63,075 nucleotides of DNA, from assembly GCA_015655145.1 (NCBI GenBank), contig JAATFO010000045.1, positions 1 through 63,075 of the forward strand. The letters run 5' to 3'. The notes under the pieces are model-generated. The model was not told where the DNA came from and searched no databases. It saw nothing but the letters and a program-made list of their open reading frames with translations. Each line of letters opens with the position of its first letter. The stretch's first letter is position 1. Position numbers and translations under genes: made by a program. This document shows, piece by piece, positions 8,983 to 17,402 of the stretch. This DNA is from Enterobacterales bacterium. Its GTDB lineage: Bacteria; Pseudomonadota; Gammaproteobacteria; Enterobacterales; Enterobacteriaceae.

Positions 8983-9975
8983 TTACTGTGCCTGCCCTGG
9001 CGCATCACGTTCATGCAAGACCCCGGGATTAACCACCAGGCTATGATCGAGTTCACCATTGAAATAGTTGATAATATTCGTCGCTGCCGACACCGACATC
9101 CGCATAGCGGCCTCAGCGGTCAAACCGGCAGAATGTGGACTCAGGATCAATCTGTCAGCAACATGCAAGAGCGGCGAATTCATGTCCGGCGGCTCCTCAC
9201 ACAGCACATCTAAACCAGCGCCGGCGATACGTCCTTCCTGCAGCGCTTCAGCCAACGCCTGTTCATCAATGAGCCCGCCCCGCGCGGTGTTAATCAAAAT
9301 GGCGGAAGGTTTCATTACACTCAGCGCCGCACGATCAATCAGCGGTTTATCCCCAACCAATGGCAGATGAACCGTTACCGCATCCGCCATACGCAGACCA
9401 TCGGCAATATTGGTAACACGGGTAACGCCATGCTCAGCAAACAGTTGATCGGGTAGCCATGGATCGTACGCCAGTACCGACATCGTAAAGCTGCGCGCCA
9501 GCCGCGCCACCTCTCGGCCAATACGACCAAAACCCAATACCAACAGTGTTCGTCCGGCGATTTCGATTGCCGAGAAACTATTGCGGCAATCCCAGTGGCC
9601 ATTACGGATGCTTTTATCGTAGTGGCAAACCTGTTTAGCAAGTGCGAGCAACAGCGTGAGCGTATGCTCTGCAACAGATAATGAATTCACATCTCCGACA
9701 ATGGTCAGCGGGATGTGACGGGCGCTCAATGCGGCAACATCGACAGAGTCAACCCCCACGCCATGGCGCGAGACCATCTGTAAATGGGTGCCAAGGGCAA
9801 TTTCCCGCGCGGTTAATGGCTGGGTGCGAATCAGTAATGCATCGGCCTTATGTATCAACGGGCTATAGCTGGCAACACTGACGTCTTCAACCAAATCAAC
9901 CGTGATATTGGGCGCAGCGTGTAACACGGCCAGTCCCGCGTCATGAATTTTTCCGGCGACAAGAACATGTGGCAT
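8983..9975 (-). CDS. D-isomer-specific 2-hydroxyacid dehydrogenase (SerA/GhrB-like)
   Basis: A 330-residue NAD-dependent dehydrogenase. The nucleotide-binding motif is LGFGRIGREVARLA (around residue 150). The catalytic triad can be read as Arg in NTARGGLID, Glu in CEEPPDM and His in LSPHSAGLT. There is no C-terminal ACT domain, so it is not a full SerA; hydroxypyruvate, glyoxylate or a similar 2-keto acid is a likely substrate. It starts one base after the stop of the aldolase gene, showing tight coupling. In the cluster it may reduce a 2-keto acid released by that aldolase. This class of enzyme is not part of the classical inositol pathway. Confidence 0.88.
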   Translation of the reverse strand: MPHVLVAGKIHDAGLAVLHAAPNITVDLVEDVSVASYSPLIHKADALLIRTQPLTAREIALGTHLQMVSRHGVGVDSVDVAALSARHIPLTIVGDVNSLSVAEHTLTLLLALAKQVCHYDKSIRNGHWDCRNSFSAIEIAGRTLLVLGFGRIGREVARLARSFTMSVLAYDPWLPDQLFAEHGVTRVTNIADGLRMADAVTVHLPLVGDKPLIDRAALSVMKPSAILINTARGGLIDEQALAEALQEGRIAGAGLDVLCEEPPDMNSPLLHVADRLILSPHSAGLTAEAAMRMSVSAATNIINYFNGELDHSLVVNPGVLHERDAPGQAQ

Positions 9976-9976
9976 A

Positions 9977-10798
9977 TCAGTATCCTCCGCCGCTGGAAAC
10001 AGGCTGACTGCCGGTAACCGGTTTATCGGTCAGTTGCCGGAATCGCTGTACACTCCCGGCAGACGCTGAGCGCAATAACTGAACGTCATTTGATACGGTG
10101 ACAAAATCAAAGCCCCATTGCACCGCTCTGGCGGCATAATCCGGCGTACCATTGTGCAACCCGGCTTTGATACCCGCAGCATGAGCCCGCGAAAGGATAT
10201 GCTTAATTGTCTCAACGATTTCCGGTTCCTCACGATCAAAACCGGTCCGAAAACGGCGCCCTGTGAGCCCCAGGGTTAAATCAGCAGGACCAATATAAAT
10301 GCCATCCAGTCCGGGGGTTTCTACGATTTGATCAATATTTGCCACGGCGTCCGCCGTTTCAATCATGGCAAAACAGAGGATTTCGTTATCCGCATGGTCA
10401 CCATAATCAGCGCCTGCGGCGATGTTGGCGCGAGTGGGACCAAAACTCCGCACACCCGTTGGCGGATAACGGACACAGGACACCAATTCTCGCGCCTGAT
10501 CAGCGTTATTGATCATCGGGCAGATAATGCCATAGGCACCGGCATCCAATGACTTCATGATGATGCCTGGATCCAGCCAGGGAACGCGCACCAGTGGCGT
10601 TACATCGCTGGCGCGCATTGATTGCAACATTATTGTCGCTGCCTCATAACCCACCAGACCATGCTGGATATCAATGGTTATCGCGTCATAGCCTTGCCCC
10701 GCCATGATTTCAGCGGTAAACGAATTCGCCACCGATAGCCATCCATTAAGCACCGGGTGACCAGCGGACCAGATTTTTTTTATGTTATTCGCTTTCAT
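9977..10798 (-). CDS. HpcH/HpaI-family class II pyruvate aldolase
   Basis: A 273-residue metal-dependent aldolase of the HpaI/RhmA/GarL family. Visible motifs are IDIQHGLV (catalytic His), PLVRVPWLDP (Arg that binds the pyruvate carboxylate), AMIETADAV (metal-binding Glu) and YIGPADLTLGL (metal-binding Asp). Known members split 2-keto-3-deoxy or 4-hydroxy-2-keto acids into pyruvate and an aldehyde. It lies nine bases after the aldehyde dehydrogenase gene, which could oxidise the aldehyde product. The classical inositol aldolase IolJ is a class II fructose-bisphosphate-type enzyme of another family, so this protein suggests a non-classical lower branch. Substrate assignment is inference. Confidence 0.87.
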   Translation of the reverse strand: MKANNIKKIWSAGHPVLNGWLSVANSFTAEIMAGQGYDAITIDIQHGLVGYEAATIMLQSMRASDVTPLVRVPWLDPGIIMKSLDAGAYGIICPMINNADQARELVSCVRYPPTGVRSFGPTRANIAAGADYGDHADNEILCFAMIETADAVANIDQIVETPGLDGIYIGPADLTLGLTGRRFRTGFDREEPEIVETIKHILSRAHAAGIKAGLHNGTPDYAARAVQWGFDFVTVSNDVQLLRSASAGSVQRFRQLTDKPVTGSQPVSSGGGY

Positions 10799-10807
10799 TT
10801 CATCCCC

Positions 10808-12241
10808 TTACAGCACAACTTGCGCCAGTTTGACATTCATATAGTCATGAATGCCTTCAGTGCCACCTTCTCGTCCCATCCCGCTGGCTTTGATCCCGCC
10901 AAAGGGCACTTCGGCCGCCGCAAGGGCGTAACTATTAATCCCTACCATCCCGGCCTCAAGGTGCGCAATGACGTTACGAATACGTACCGGATCACGAGTG
11001 AAGGCATAAGCGGAGAGCGCGAAATCACAGTTATTAACCCGAGGCCATAACGTATCTTCATCACTGAATGTAGTGATGGCGGCAATCGGGCCAAAATTCT
11101 CTTCGGCAAGCGCCAGCGCGTCATCGGGGAGATCACTGATAACCGTCGGCGCATAAAAATAGCCGCCGTTGTACTCAATCCGCTGTCCTCCCGTCACGAT
11201 GGTTCCCCCTTTACTGCGCGCATCCGCCACGATCGCTTCAATGGCCGCCAGCCGCCGGGGATTAATCAGAGGCCCCATACCGGTACCTTCGTCTAATCCG
11301 TATCCGACCTTGATCTTTTCAGCTCGCCGGGCAAACCCCTCGACAAAGGCATCTTTTATACTTTCATGGACATAAAACCTGTCGGCCGTCACGCAAACCT
11401 GGCCGCAATTTGCAAATTTGGTGGCGACCGAAAGGTCAAGAACCTGCTCAATATCCGCATCGGCGAACACTAAAACCGGGGCGTTGCCACCCAGTTCCAT
11501 ACTGAGGCGTTTAACCGTCTCCGCCGAGTCACGGATCATTTGCTGGCCCAGAGAGGTAGATCCGGTCAGCGACACTTTTTTAACCGCTGGCGAATGAATT
11601 AATGGTTGGTAGGTTTCTGCTGTGGCGCCAATGACCAGATTCGCCACACCCGCCGGAACACCCGCGTTTTTCAAACATTGAAAGATCATCATGGCGCAAC
11701 CGGGGACTTCACTCGAAGGGCGCAGCACCACCGAACATCCTGCCGCTAACGCGGGAGCAACCTTGCGGGCAATCAGTACAACCGGGAAGTTCCACGCCGT
11801 GAAGGCGGCCACCACACCGACCGGCTCATGCACAATTTCACAGCGCCCCCCCGGGACACGGCTTTCCACAATGCGGCCGTAAATACGCCGGGCTTCTTCG
11901 GCATACCAAGTGAACTGGTCAATCGACAGCGCCCATTCGCGCTTTGCCTGGGCAATCGGTTTGCCACTTTCCTGAGAAATCACCGTGGCCACATCCGCCG
12001 TAACGTTGCGCATTTCATCAGCAACCTTGTGCAGGATATCTGCTCGCTCCCAGGCGGGAGTCGCGCGCCAGATAGCCAAACCCTGTTCAGCACTGCGAAT
12101 GGCCTTCAGTGTATCTCGTGTCGAAGCCCCGCATATTTTGCCCAGTAATTGGCCATTTCCGGGGTCGGTCACACAAATAGTTTCTGTACTCTGTCCCTTA
12201 CACCATTCTCCGTTAATAAACTGCCCAAAGTTGCTGTACAT
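10808..12241 (-). CDS. NAD(P)-dependent aldehyde dehydrogenase, succinate-semialdehyde dehydrogenase-like
   Basis: A 477-residue ALDH-superfamily protein of GabD type. It has the AFTAWNFPV segment, the cofactor motif SLTGSTSLGQ, catalytic Glu in MELGGNAPVLV, catalytic Cys in FANCGQVCVTADRFYV and the C-terminal FGGIKASGMGREGG typical of SSADH-like enzymes. It oxidises an aldehyde to an acid in the cytoplasm. It is the promoter-proximal gene of the minus-strand operon, so its product is needed early. It is not the CoA-acylating malonate/methylmalonate-semialdehyde dehydrogenase IolA, which lacks this arrangement. Candidate substrates are tartronate, succinate or malonate semialdehyde or glycolaldehyde; the sequence does not decide. 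Confidence 0.9.
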   Translation of the reverse strand: MYSNFGQFINGEWCKGQSTETICVTDPGNGQLLGKICGASTRDTLKAIRSAEQGLAIWRATPAWERADILHKVADEMRNVTADVATVISQESGKPIAQAKREWALSIDQFTWYAEEARRIYGRIVESRVPGGRCEIVHEPVGVVAAFTAWNFPVVLIARKVAPALAAGCSVVLRPSSEVPGCAMMIFQCLKNAGVPAGVANLVIGATAETYQPLIHSPAVKKVSLTGSTSLGQQMIRDSAETVKRLSMELGGNAPVLVFADADIEQVLDLSVATKFANCGQVCVTADRFYVHESIKDAFVEGFARRAEKIKVGYGLDEGTGMGPLINPRRLAAIEAIVADARSKGGTIVTGGQRIEYNGGYFYAPTVISDLPDDALALAEENFGPIAAITTFSDEDTLWPRVNNCDFALSAYAFTRDPVRIRNVIAHLEAGMVGINSYALAAAEVPFGGIKASGMGREGGTEGIHDYMNVKLAQVVL

Positions 12242-12393
12242 GATGACGTGTTCCTTCGACGGTTATATTCCTGCACGCATCCTCAGAAGCGGTGCAACAC
12301 GTTGGTTTAGTAAACACTGAGCGTATGACTAAGACAGAATCACGCTCACCGGCGTGCTGCCAAAACATCATTAATTGCAATCATAGGTTCATA

Positions 12394-12407
12394 GCAATAA
12401 AAGTTGC
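12394..12407. promoter_or_regulatory. Operator-like inverted repeat, left copy
   Basis: GCAATAAAAGTTGC is an inverted repeat GCAA-N6-TTGC about 150 bp ahead of the aldehyde dehydrogenase start. It differs from the right copy at only the three central bases, consistent with two binding sites for one dimeric repressor. The assignment to the neighbouring regulator is inferred. Confidence 0.4.
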
Positions 12408-12613
12408 AACCGCTCGATTACCACGGAATATCTGCGGGGAGAATGTTTTTTTAACCACAAAAAACAAATAGATATATGAAAAAACGGGGTGAAATTTTGC
12501 GTGATAACGCGATATTTGAATTTGTTTTTTTAGAGATGTATCACATTTGTTAATAAGAAATTACCAAATTGGTATCTGAATGCGCTAAGTTTTGTTGCAA
12601 GATTATTTGAAAT

Positions 12614-12627
12614 GCAATTTTAGTTGC
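12614..12627. promoter_or_regulatory. Operator-like inverted repeat, right copy
   Basis: GCAATTTTAGTTGC has the same GCAA-N6-TTGC arrangement as the copy at 12394 and lies about 135-150 bp ahead of the regulator start. The two copies are 220 bp apart, one on each side of the divergent region. Confidence 0.4.
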
Positions 12628-12761
12628 TATAGGTTAGCGCTTGAGGCGATCAGGTCGTCATCTCTCCACGGGAGAGTCGCTGTTCGTCCGGTTATTCGTC
12701 ATTCCTCATTCATGGCATTCAGGTGACTTTTGGGGATGCAAATAAAAGGCAAAATGGCTTT

Positions 12762-13703
12762 ATGGCAAATATGAACAAAAATGAGGCGATACCTCTGCCT
12801 CACGAGAATTATGAACAAGTCGTCAATGATATTGCATCACGTTATTCCCAGTTGTCGGATCGTTTCCAACAGGCAGCACGGTATATCACGCAAAATCCCA
12901 CGACGGTGGCGCTGGAATCAATTAATGCGATTGCCGCCAAATGTGGTATGCATCCTTCCGTGCTGGTGCGTTTTGCTCAGTTGTTTGGTTACAGTGGTTT
13001 CAAGCAGATGCAGAGTGTGTTTCAGACTCGATTAGCCACCTCCGCGCCGGGATATAATGAACGGATCACTGCGCTGGAAAGCGATTTACGTAAAAACGAT
13101 GAAAAAGGCAGTCTGGGTTTCTTACAGAGTTTGGTTATTCGGGATATTGCAACATTGCAGGAACTCTTGACCAATATTACCGAGCATGATCTCGATAAAA
13201 CCGCGCTGTTATTAAAGAATGCGCCAACAATTTATATTGCCGGGCAATTACGTTCAGAGCCCATCGCCCTGTTGATGCGCTATTTATTGACCATGCTTAA
13301 TCGAAAAGTTGTATTACTCGATTCCGCCGGTGGTCTTGCGCCCCATATGGCGATGAATATGACTCAGGATGATGTGTTGATCGCCATCGCGTTTCGCCAC
13401 TATGCCAAAGAAGTGATCAACATTGCCGATATTGCTAATGATAAGTCGGTCTCTGTGGTGTCAATCACCGACAGTGTGCTGTCCCCGTTAGCTAAAAATT
13501 CAGCGGTTCTTTTTACCATTCCTGAAGAAGAATACAGTTTTTCGCGTTCTCTCGCGGCCCCGGTTTGCCTTGGACAATGTATTGCCATGGCGCTGGCAGC
13601 GGTTCTTCATCCGGAAAAAGAGCAACCCAGATTAGAAACGCTGCAGGAACGAGAAAAACGAGTAGACAGTGATCGTAAACGAGAGCAAACGCGAAGCATT
13701 TAG
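12762..13703 (+). CDS. MurR/RpiR-family transcriptional regulator (HTH + SIS domains), candidate regulator of the inositol genes
   Basis: About 313 residues from the ATG at 12762; an in-frame GTG at 12723 would add 13. Neither has a strong ribosome-binding site, so the start is uncertain. Residues 20-95 form an RpiR-type helix-turn-helix (ALESINAIAAKCGMHPSVL, then RFAQLFGYSGFKQMQ). The C-terminal half is a SIS sugar-isomerase domain (IYIAGQLRSEPIALL, LDSAGGLAPHM) that binds phosphosugars in this family. RpiR-type proteins regulate inositol catabolism in Salmonella (IolR). It sits between the dehydrogenase operon and iolDE, the expected place for their regulator. The effector is not known. A hairpin at 13744-13766 (GTCATCG/CGATGAC) follows the gene. 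Confidence 0.85.
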   Translation: MANMNKNEAIPLPHENYEQVVNDIASRYSQLSDRFQQAARYITQNPTTVALESINAIAAKCGMHPSVLVRFAQLFGYSGFKQMQSVFQTRLATSAPGYNERITALESDLRKNDEKGSLGFLQSLVIRDIATLQELLTNITEHDLDKTALLLKNAPTIYIAGQLRSEPIALLMRYLLTMLNRKVVLLDSAGGLAPHMAMNMTQDDVLIAIAFRHYAKEVINIADIANDKSVSVVSITDSVLSPLAKNSAVLFTIPEEEYSFSRSLAAPVCLGQCIAMALAAVLHPEKEQPRLETLQEREKRVDSDRKREQTRSI

Positions 13704-13854
13704 TACTGAAATCACTACTCTGGTATGCGTTAACTCTTTTTAGTGTCATCGTTTATTTCACGATGACGTGTTTGCTGTTTATTACTACCCGTTTCAGCAG
13801 GTCAATATCAACCCAGGTTGGGTGGTAAATACGCAACATGATCAGAGTGAGTGA

Positions 13855-15702
13855 ATGACTATGTCTAACATCCGTTGTACTACAGCACAGGCTATTGTTC
13901 GGTACCTCAGTAACCAATTCACCGAGATAGAAGGCGAACGCGTGCCGCTATTTCCTGGTGTATTCGGTATTTTTGGCCATGGAAATGTCACCTGTCTGGG
14001 CGAGGCCCTGGAAGCAGTACAGGATAGTCTGCCGACATGGCGTGGCCAAAATGAACAATCAATGGGATTTGCCGCTGTCGGTTTCGCCAAAGCGATGGTT
14101 CGCCGACAAATCATGGTAGTAACCGCATCCATTGGCCCTGGCACCACCAACTTGCTTACCGCGGCCGGTGTGGCACATACCAGTCGCCTGCCGCTACTGA
14201 TGCTGTGCGGCGATGCTTTCGCACGCCGCCATCCTGACCCGGTTATGCAGCAAGTGGAACATTTTAATGATCCCACGCAAACCGTAAATGATGCATTCAA
14301 AGCTGTTTCTCGTTACTGGGATCGAATCACTTATCCCGAGCAAATTCTCTCTTCCCTGCCCCAGGCCGTTGCGACCCTACTCGATCCTGGCGATTGCGGC
14401 CCGGCATTTCTTGGGCTGTGCCAGGATGTTCAGGAAATGGCCTGGGATTTCCCTGAGGCTTTTTTCGCACCTAACATTCATCATATTCCACGCCCACGGC
14501 CGGATCAGTACCTGCTTGCCAGAGCGGCGGAATGTCTGTTGCGCGCCAAACGTCCACTGATCATTGCGGGCGGAGGCGTGCGCTATTCTCAGGCTGAAGA
14601 TGCGCTGGCGCATTTTGCCGCTGCACACAATATTCCGATTGTCGAAACTATCGCCGGGAAAGGTGCATTCACACACGATCATCCAATGCACATGGGGCCT
14701 GTTGGTATTTTAGGGTCAACATCAGCCAATGCGCTGGCCGGCAAAGCAGATGTCGTCATCGCCGTTGGTACACGCCTGATGGACTTTGTGACCGGCTCGT
14801 GGACTGTTTTTGCGCCGAAATCCCAGTTTATCGCGATAAATGCCGCGCGTTTTGATGCCAACAAGCATTTTTCCATCCCATTGGTCTGCGATGCCCGCGA
14901 AGGTATCGTGGAACTCGACAACCGCTTACATGGCTGGCAAGCCGATACCGCCTGGCTGGAACGCGGCCGCCAGGATTTCGCTGCATGGAACACATTAATA
15001 GCCGAGAAACAAATCCGTACCACCAACGATGTACCAACCTATGCGCAGGTTGTCGGGGTCGTCAACAGCATAGCTGCCCCGGAAGACTACATTATCAGTG
15101 CAGCGGGCGGGTTGCCGGGTGAATTAGTCAAAGGCTGGAAAGTAAAAAATGCCGGTACCTTTGATTGTGAGTTTGGTTTTTCATGCATGGGTTATGAGAT
15201 ATCAGCGGGCTGGGGCGCGGCCATGGCAAACGGTAAGCGCGAGGTGTTTGTCATGATTGGTGACGGAACCTACATGATGATGAACTCAGATATTTATTCG
15301 AGTGTGTTGTCGGGCCATAAAATCACCCTTCTGGTTTGCGATAACGGCGGCTATGCGGTTATCAACCGCCTGCAAAATGCCAAAGGCGGCGCTTCATTCA
15401 ACAATTTACTTAAGGATTGCCGCGTCAAAGAACCTTTCCCGGTTGATTTCGTCGCGCATGCCAAATCAATGGGCGCCCACGCCCGTAGCGTGTCCACGCT
15501 GGATGAATTTGAGGCCGCGCTGAAATGGGCGAGATCGAATGATCGCACTACGGTGATCAGTATCGTGACCCATCCGTATTCATGGACGCCAGGTGATGCA
15601 TGGTGGGATGTTGGCGTACCCGAAATCAGTGCGCGCGAAAGTGTGAATGAAGCCCGCAAAGAACATGAAGAAGGCCGCAAAAAACAACGTATCGGTATTT
15701 AA
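13855..15702 (+). CDS. iolD: 3D-(3,5/4)-trihydroxycyclohexane-1,2-dione acylhydrolase
   Basis: A 615-residue thiamine-diphosphate enzyme. The N-terminal pyrimidine-binding domain contains NEQSMGFAAVGFAKAM with the catalytic Glu and VTASIGPGTTNLLTAAG. The central domain follows, and the C-terminal diphosphate-binding motif begins with GDGTYMMMNSDIYS (about residue 469) and ends at CDNGGY. IolD hydrolyses the six-membered diketone ring to 5-deoxy-D-glucuronate, opening the inositol ring. The next gene, 17 bp downstream, encodes IolE, which makes its substrate. An ATG six bases further in is an equally possible start. No iolB, the isomerase that normally uses the product, is found in the window. 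Confidence 0.93.
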   Translation: MTMSNIRCTTAQAIVRYLSNQFTEIEGERVPLFPGVFGIFGHGNVTCLGEALEAVQDSLPTWRGQNEQSMGFAAVGFAKAMVRRQIMVVTASIGPGTTNLLTAAGVAHTSRLPLLMLCGDAFARRHPDPVMQQVEHFNDPTQTVNDAFKAVSRYWDRITYPEQILSSLPQAVATLLDPGDCGPAFLGLCQDVQEMAWDFPEAFFAPNIHHIPRPRPDQYLLARAAECLLRAKRPLIIAGGGVRYSQAEDALAHFAAAHNIPIVETIAGKGAFTHDHPMHMGPVGILGSTSANALAGKADVVIAVGTRLMDFVTGSWTVFAPKSQFIAINAARFDANKHFSIPLVCDAREGIVELDNRLHGWQADTAWLERGRQDFAAWNTLIAEKQIRTTNDVPTYAQVVGVVNSIAAPEDYIISAAGGLPGELVKGWKVKNAGTFDCEFGFSCMGYEISAGWGAAMANGKREVFVMIGDGTYMMMNSDIYSSVLSGHKITLLVCDNGGYAVINRLQNAKGGASFNNLLKDCRVKEPFPVDFVAHAKSMGAHARSVSTLDEFEAALKWARSNDRTTVISIVTHPYSWTPGDAWWDVGVPEISARESVNEARKEHEEGRKKQRIGI

Positions 15703-15719
15703 CCGTCTGGAGATCAAAC

Positions 15720-16631
15720 ATGGCATTAAAAGCAAAACTCGGTATCGCCCCTATCGCCTGGACAAATGATGATCTACCACAACTGGGCGGGGATACCTCG
15801 CTGGAAACGTGCTTATCGGAAAGCCACCTTGCCGGATTCCTGGGTGTGGAAACCGGAGGCAAATTCCCGAAGACCAGTCAGGCGCTAAAACCACAGTTGA
15901 AGGAATATCATCTGCAACTGGTCTCCGGGTGGTACTCAGGAACCTTGCTGGATAATGATGTAGAAGCAGAAAAAGCAAAAGTATTATCACAACTGCAATT
16001 ATTTAAAGAATGCGGCGCCGCCTGCCTGGTGTATGGCGAAACCGCCGGTACGATTCAAAATCGACAAGATATCCCGCTTAATCAGCGGCGCCGGCTGACG
16101 GATGAACAAATTCGTATTTATGGTGAGAAACTCACACAATTTGCCAGTTTTTGCGCGGATTTCGGTGTTCCGCTGGCATTTCATCATCATATGGGGACCG
16201 CCATTGAAGATGAACATGATATAGACCGTTTAATGGCGGCGACCGGCCCTGCTGTCGGTTTGTTGTTTGATAGCGGACATCTGGTTTTTGCCGGTGTCGA
16301 TCCGTTACAGATTTTAGAAAAACACGGCACACGCATTAATCATGTCCATACCAAAGATGTGCGCGCCCCTGTTATGCAATCCTTAAAACGTGATCATGAC
16401 TCATTCCTCGATGCCGTACTGAAAGGCGTCTATACCGTTCCGGGCGATGGCTGCATTGACTTTGACGCTATCGTCCATAAGCTGGCAAGCATCGGTTATC
16501 AGGGATGGTTTGTGGTTGAAGCCGAGCAAGACCCGGCTAAAGCGCCGCCTTATGAATATGCCTGCATTGGTTACGAAACGTTGAAGAAATCATTAACCGG
16601 GGCCGGGTATACGCTGCAGGAAAACGCATGA
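15720..16631 (+). CDS. iolE: myo-Inosose-2 dehydratase
   Basis: A 303-residue TIM-barrel protein matching IolE in length and sequence. It opens with LGIAPIAWTNDDLPQLGG and carries VETGGKFP, LAFHHHMGT, GLLFDSGHLVFAG, INHVHTKDVR and FVVEAEQDP, which include the metal and substrate ligands of the family. It dehydrates 2-keto-myo-inositol to the diketone used by IolD. It is cotranscribed with iolD. A perfect 19-bp hairpin starts 60 bp after the stop codon. The ATG overlapping its stop opens only an 18-codon frame, so any translationally coupled next gene has been lost. Confidence 0.95.
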   Translation: MALKAKLGIAPIAWTNDDLPQLGGDTSLETCLSESHLAGFLGVETGGKFPKTSQALKPQLKEYHLQLVSGWYSGTLLDNDVEAEKAKVLSQLQLFKECGAACLVYGETAGTIQNRQDIPLNQRRRLTDEQIRIYGEKLTQFASFCADFGVPLAFHHHMGTAIEDEHDIDRLMAATGPAVGLLFDSGHLVFAGVDPLQILEKHGTRINHVHTKDVRAPVMQSLKRDHDSFLDAVLKGVYTVPGDGCIDFDAIVHKLASIGYQGWFVVEAEQDPAKAPPYEYACIGYETLKKSLTGAGYTLQENA

Positions 16632-16690
16632 CTGATCAGAAGAAAATCATCAGTGGCCAGCCATCGCTGATGGGCAAGTAGGCGGCAACG

Positions 16691-16731
16691 GCAGCAATTA
16701 CCCTCCGGCATAGCCGGAGGGTAATTGCTGC
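16691..16731. terminator. Perfect 19-bp inverted repeat after iolE, abutting the IS200 end
   Basis: Arms 16691-16709 and 16713-16731 are exact reverse complements (GCAGCAATTACCCTCCGGC) around a three-base loop. No T-tract follows on either strand, so it would be an incomplete intrinsic terminator. The end of the decayed IS200 begins at its right arm; insertion may have separated the stem from a T-run, or the repeat may be a transcript-stabilising element. Confidence 0.55.
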
Positions 16732-16732
16732 G

Positions 16733-17402
16733 CCTATAAGGCTCTGTTACCCGCCGCGCCCTAACAGGCGCATACGATCTGACATTTGCATCAAACTCCG
16801 TTACTTACGGCCCGTAAACCGGCTGCCCGGGTAAGGGATTGATAACTGCTCGCCCATTTTATACTCTTCAAGTTGGTGCTTTATGTATTCCTGGATACGG
16901 GCTGTATTTTTACCCACGGTATCAACGGAATACCCCCAGCACCAACACTCTCTCTTTCTGTATTTGAATTTCGGATCACCAAACTGCTCATAAAGCATCA
17001 GGCTACTTTTTCCCTTCAGGTATCCCATAAAAATTGACACACTTATTTTCGGGGGGATCTCCACAAGCATGTGGATGTGTTCCATGCAGCACTCCGCCTC
17101 CAGAATGTTCACATTCTTCCATTCGCATAACATCCTTAATATGCTGGCTATTGCCCTACGTTTTTATCCATAGAACACCTGCCTTCGGTACTTCGGTGTA
17201 AAAGCTCTGTGATATTTACAGTTCCAGCGGGTTTGCGCTAAGCTCTTTTCGTCCCCCATTGGGACCCCCTTTCGATTTCTTGTTTAACGTTTGCCGTTGC
17301 CAGACCGCAAGGTGTTTTAACAAATCAAAAGGGGTTTTTATCAACGACTCATAGCTGAAAGCTTTACGGAACTCCCAGCCTGGCCAGGGGTTTTCTGTGC
17401 AC
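16733..17402 (-). mobile_element. IS200-family insertion sequence (IS200/IS605 group), decayed
   Basis: The element carries one transposase gene (16801-17259, interrupted) plus the characteristic IS200 flanks. In the leader, complementary CCCC-TTT-GATTT and AAATC-AAAGGGG blocks (17264-17338) form the long stem known to act as a terminator. A short stem GTCCC/GGGAC (17251-17266) places the transposase ATG in its loop, a known translational block. Past the stop codon, CTGTTA/TAACAG repeats resemble the right-end hairpin. There are no terminal inverted repeats or target duplications, as normal for this group. Exact ends are estimates. It lies between the iolE hairpin and the phoU terminator. Confidence 0.75.
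16801..17259 (-). pseudogene. tnpA: IS200 transposase TnpA, interrupted by an in-frame stop codon
   Basis: Read from the ATG at 17259, the frame spans 153 codons, exactly the length for IS200 TnpA (152 residues). It begins MGDEKSLAQTRWNCKYH and continues QVFYG, then a TAA stop at 17164-17166 where IS200 has a Glu codon (GAA). The frame then resumes KRRAIASILRMLCEWKNV. The HUH metal-binding pair (EHIHM) and the catalytic tyrosine (QEYIKHQ) are intact in the downstream part. The single G-to-T nonsense change separates the N-terminal 31 residues, so the copy is probably inactive. A downstream 110-residue ORF lacks the first strands of the Y1 transposase fold. Confidence 0.85.

Larger units (their letters stand above)
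12242..12761. promoter_or_regulatory. Divergent regulatory region between the dehydrogenase operon and the RpiR-type regulator
   Basis: An AT-rich non-coding stretch of about 0.5 kb with no plausible gene. It holds two near-identical inverted repeats (12394-12407 and 12614-12627), a perfect dyad TACCAA-A-TTGGTA at 12562-12574, a palindrome ATTGCAAT at 12374-12381 and further TTGCAA copies at 12404-12409 and 12595-12600. Promoters for both directions must lie here, but I cannot assign their -35 and -10 elements with confidence. Control by the adjacent RpiR/MurR protein is inferred from position. Confidence 0.6.

Noticed and set aside
16628..16681. An 18-codon frame whose ATG overlaps the iolE stop (ATGA), starting MTDQKKIISGQ
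   Set aside because: Too short, no recognisable family, and it runs into the 19-bp hairpin. It may be the stub of a lost gene, but there is not enough to call one.
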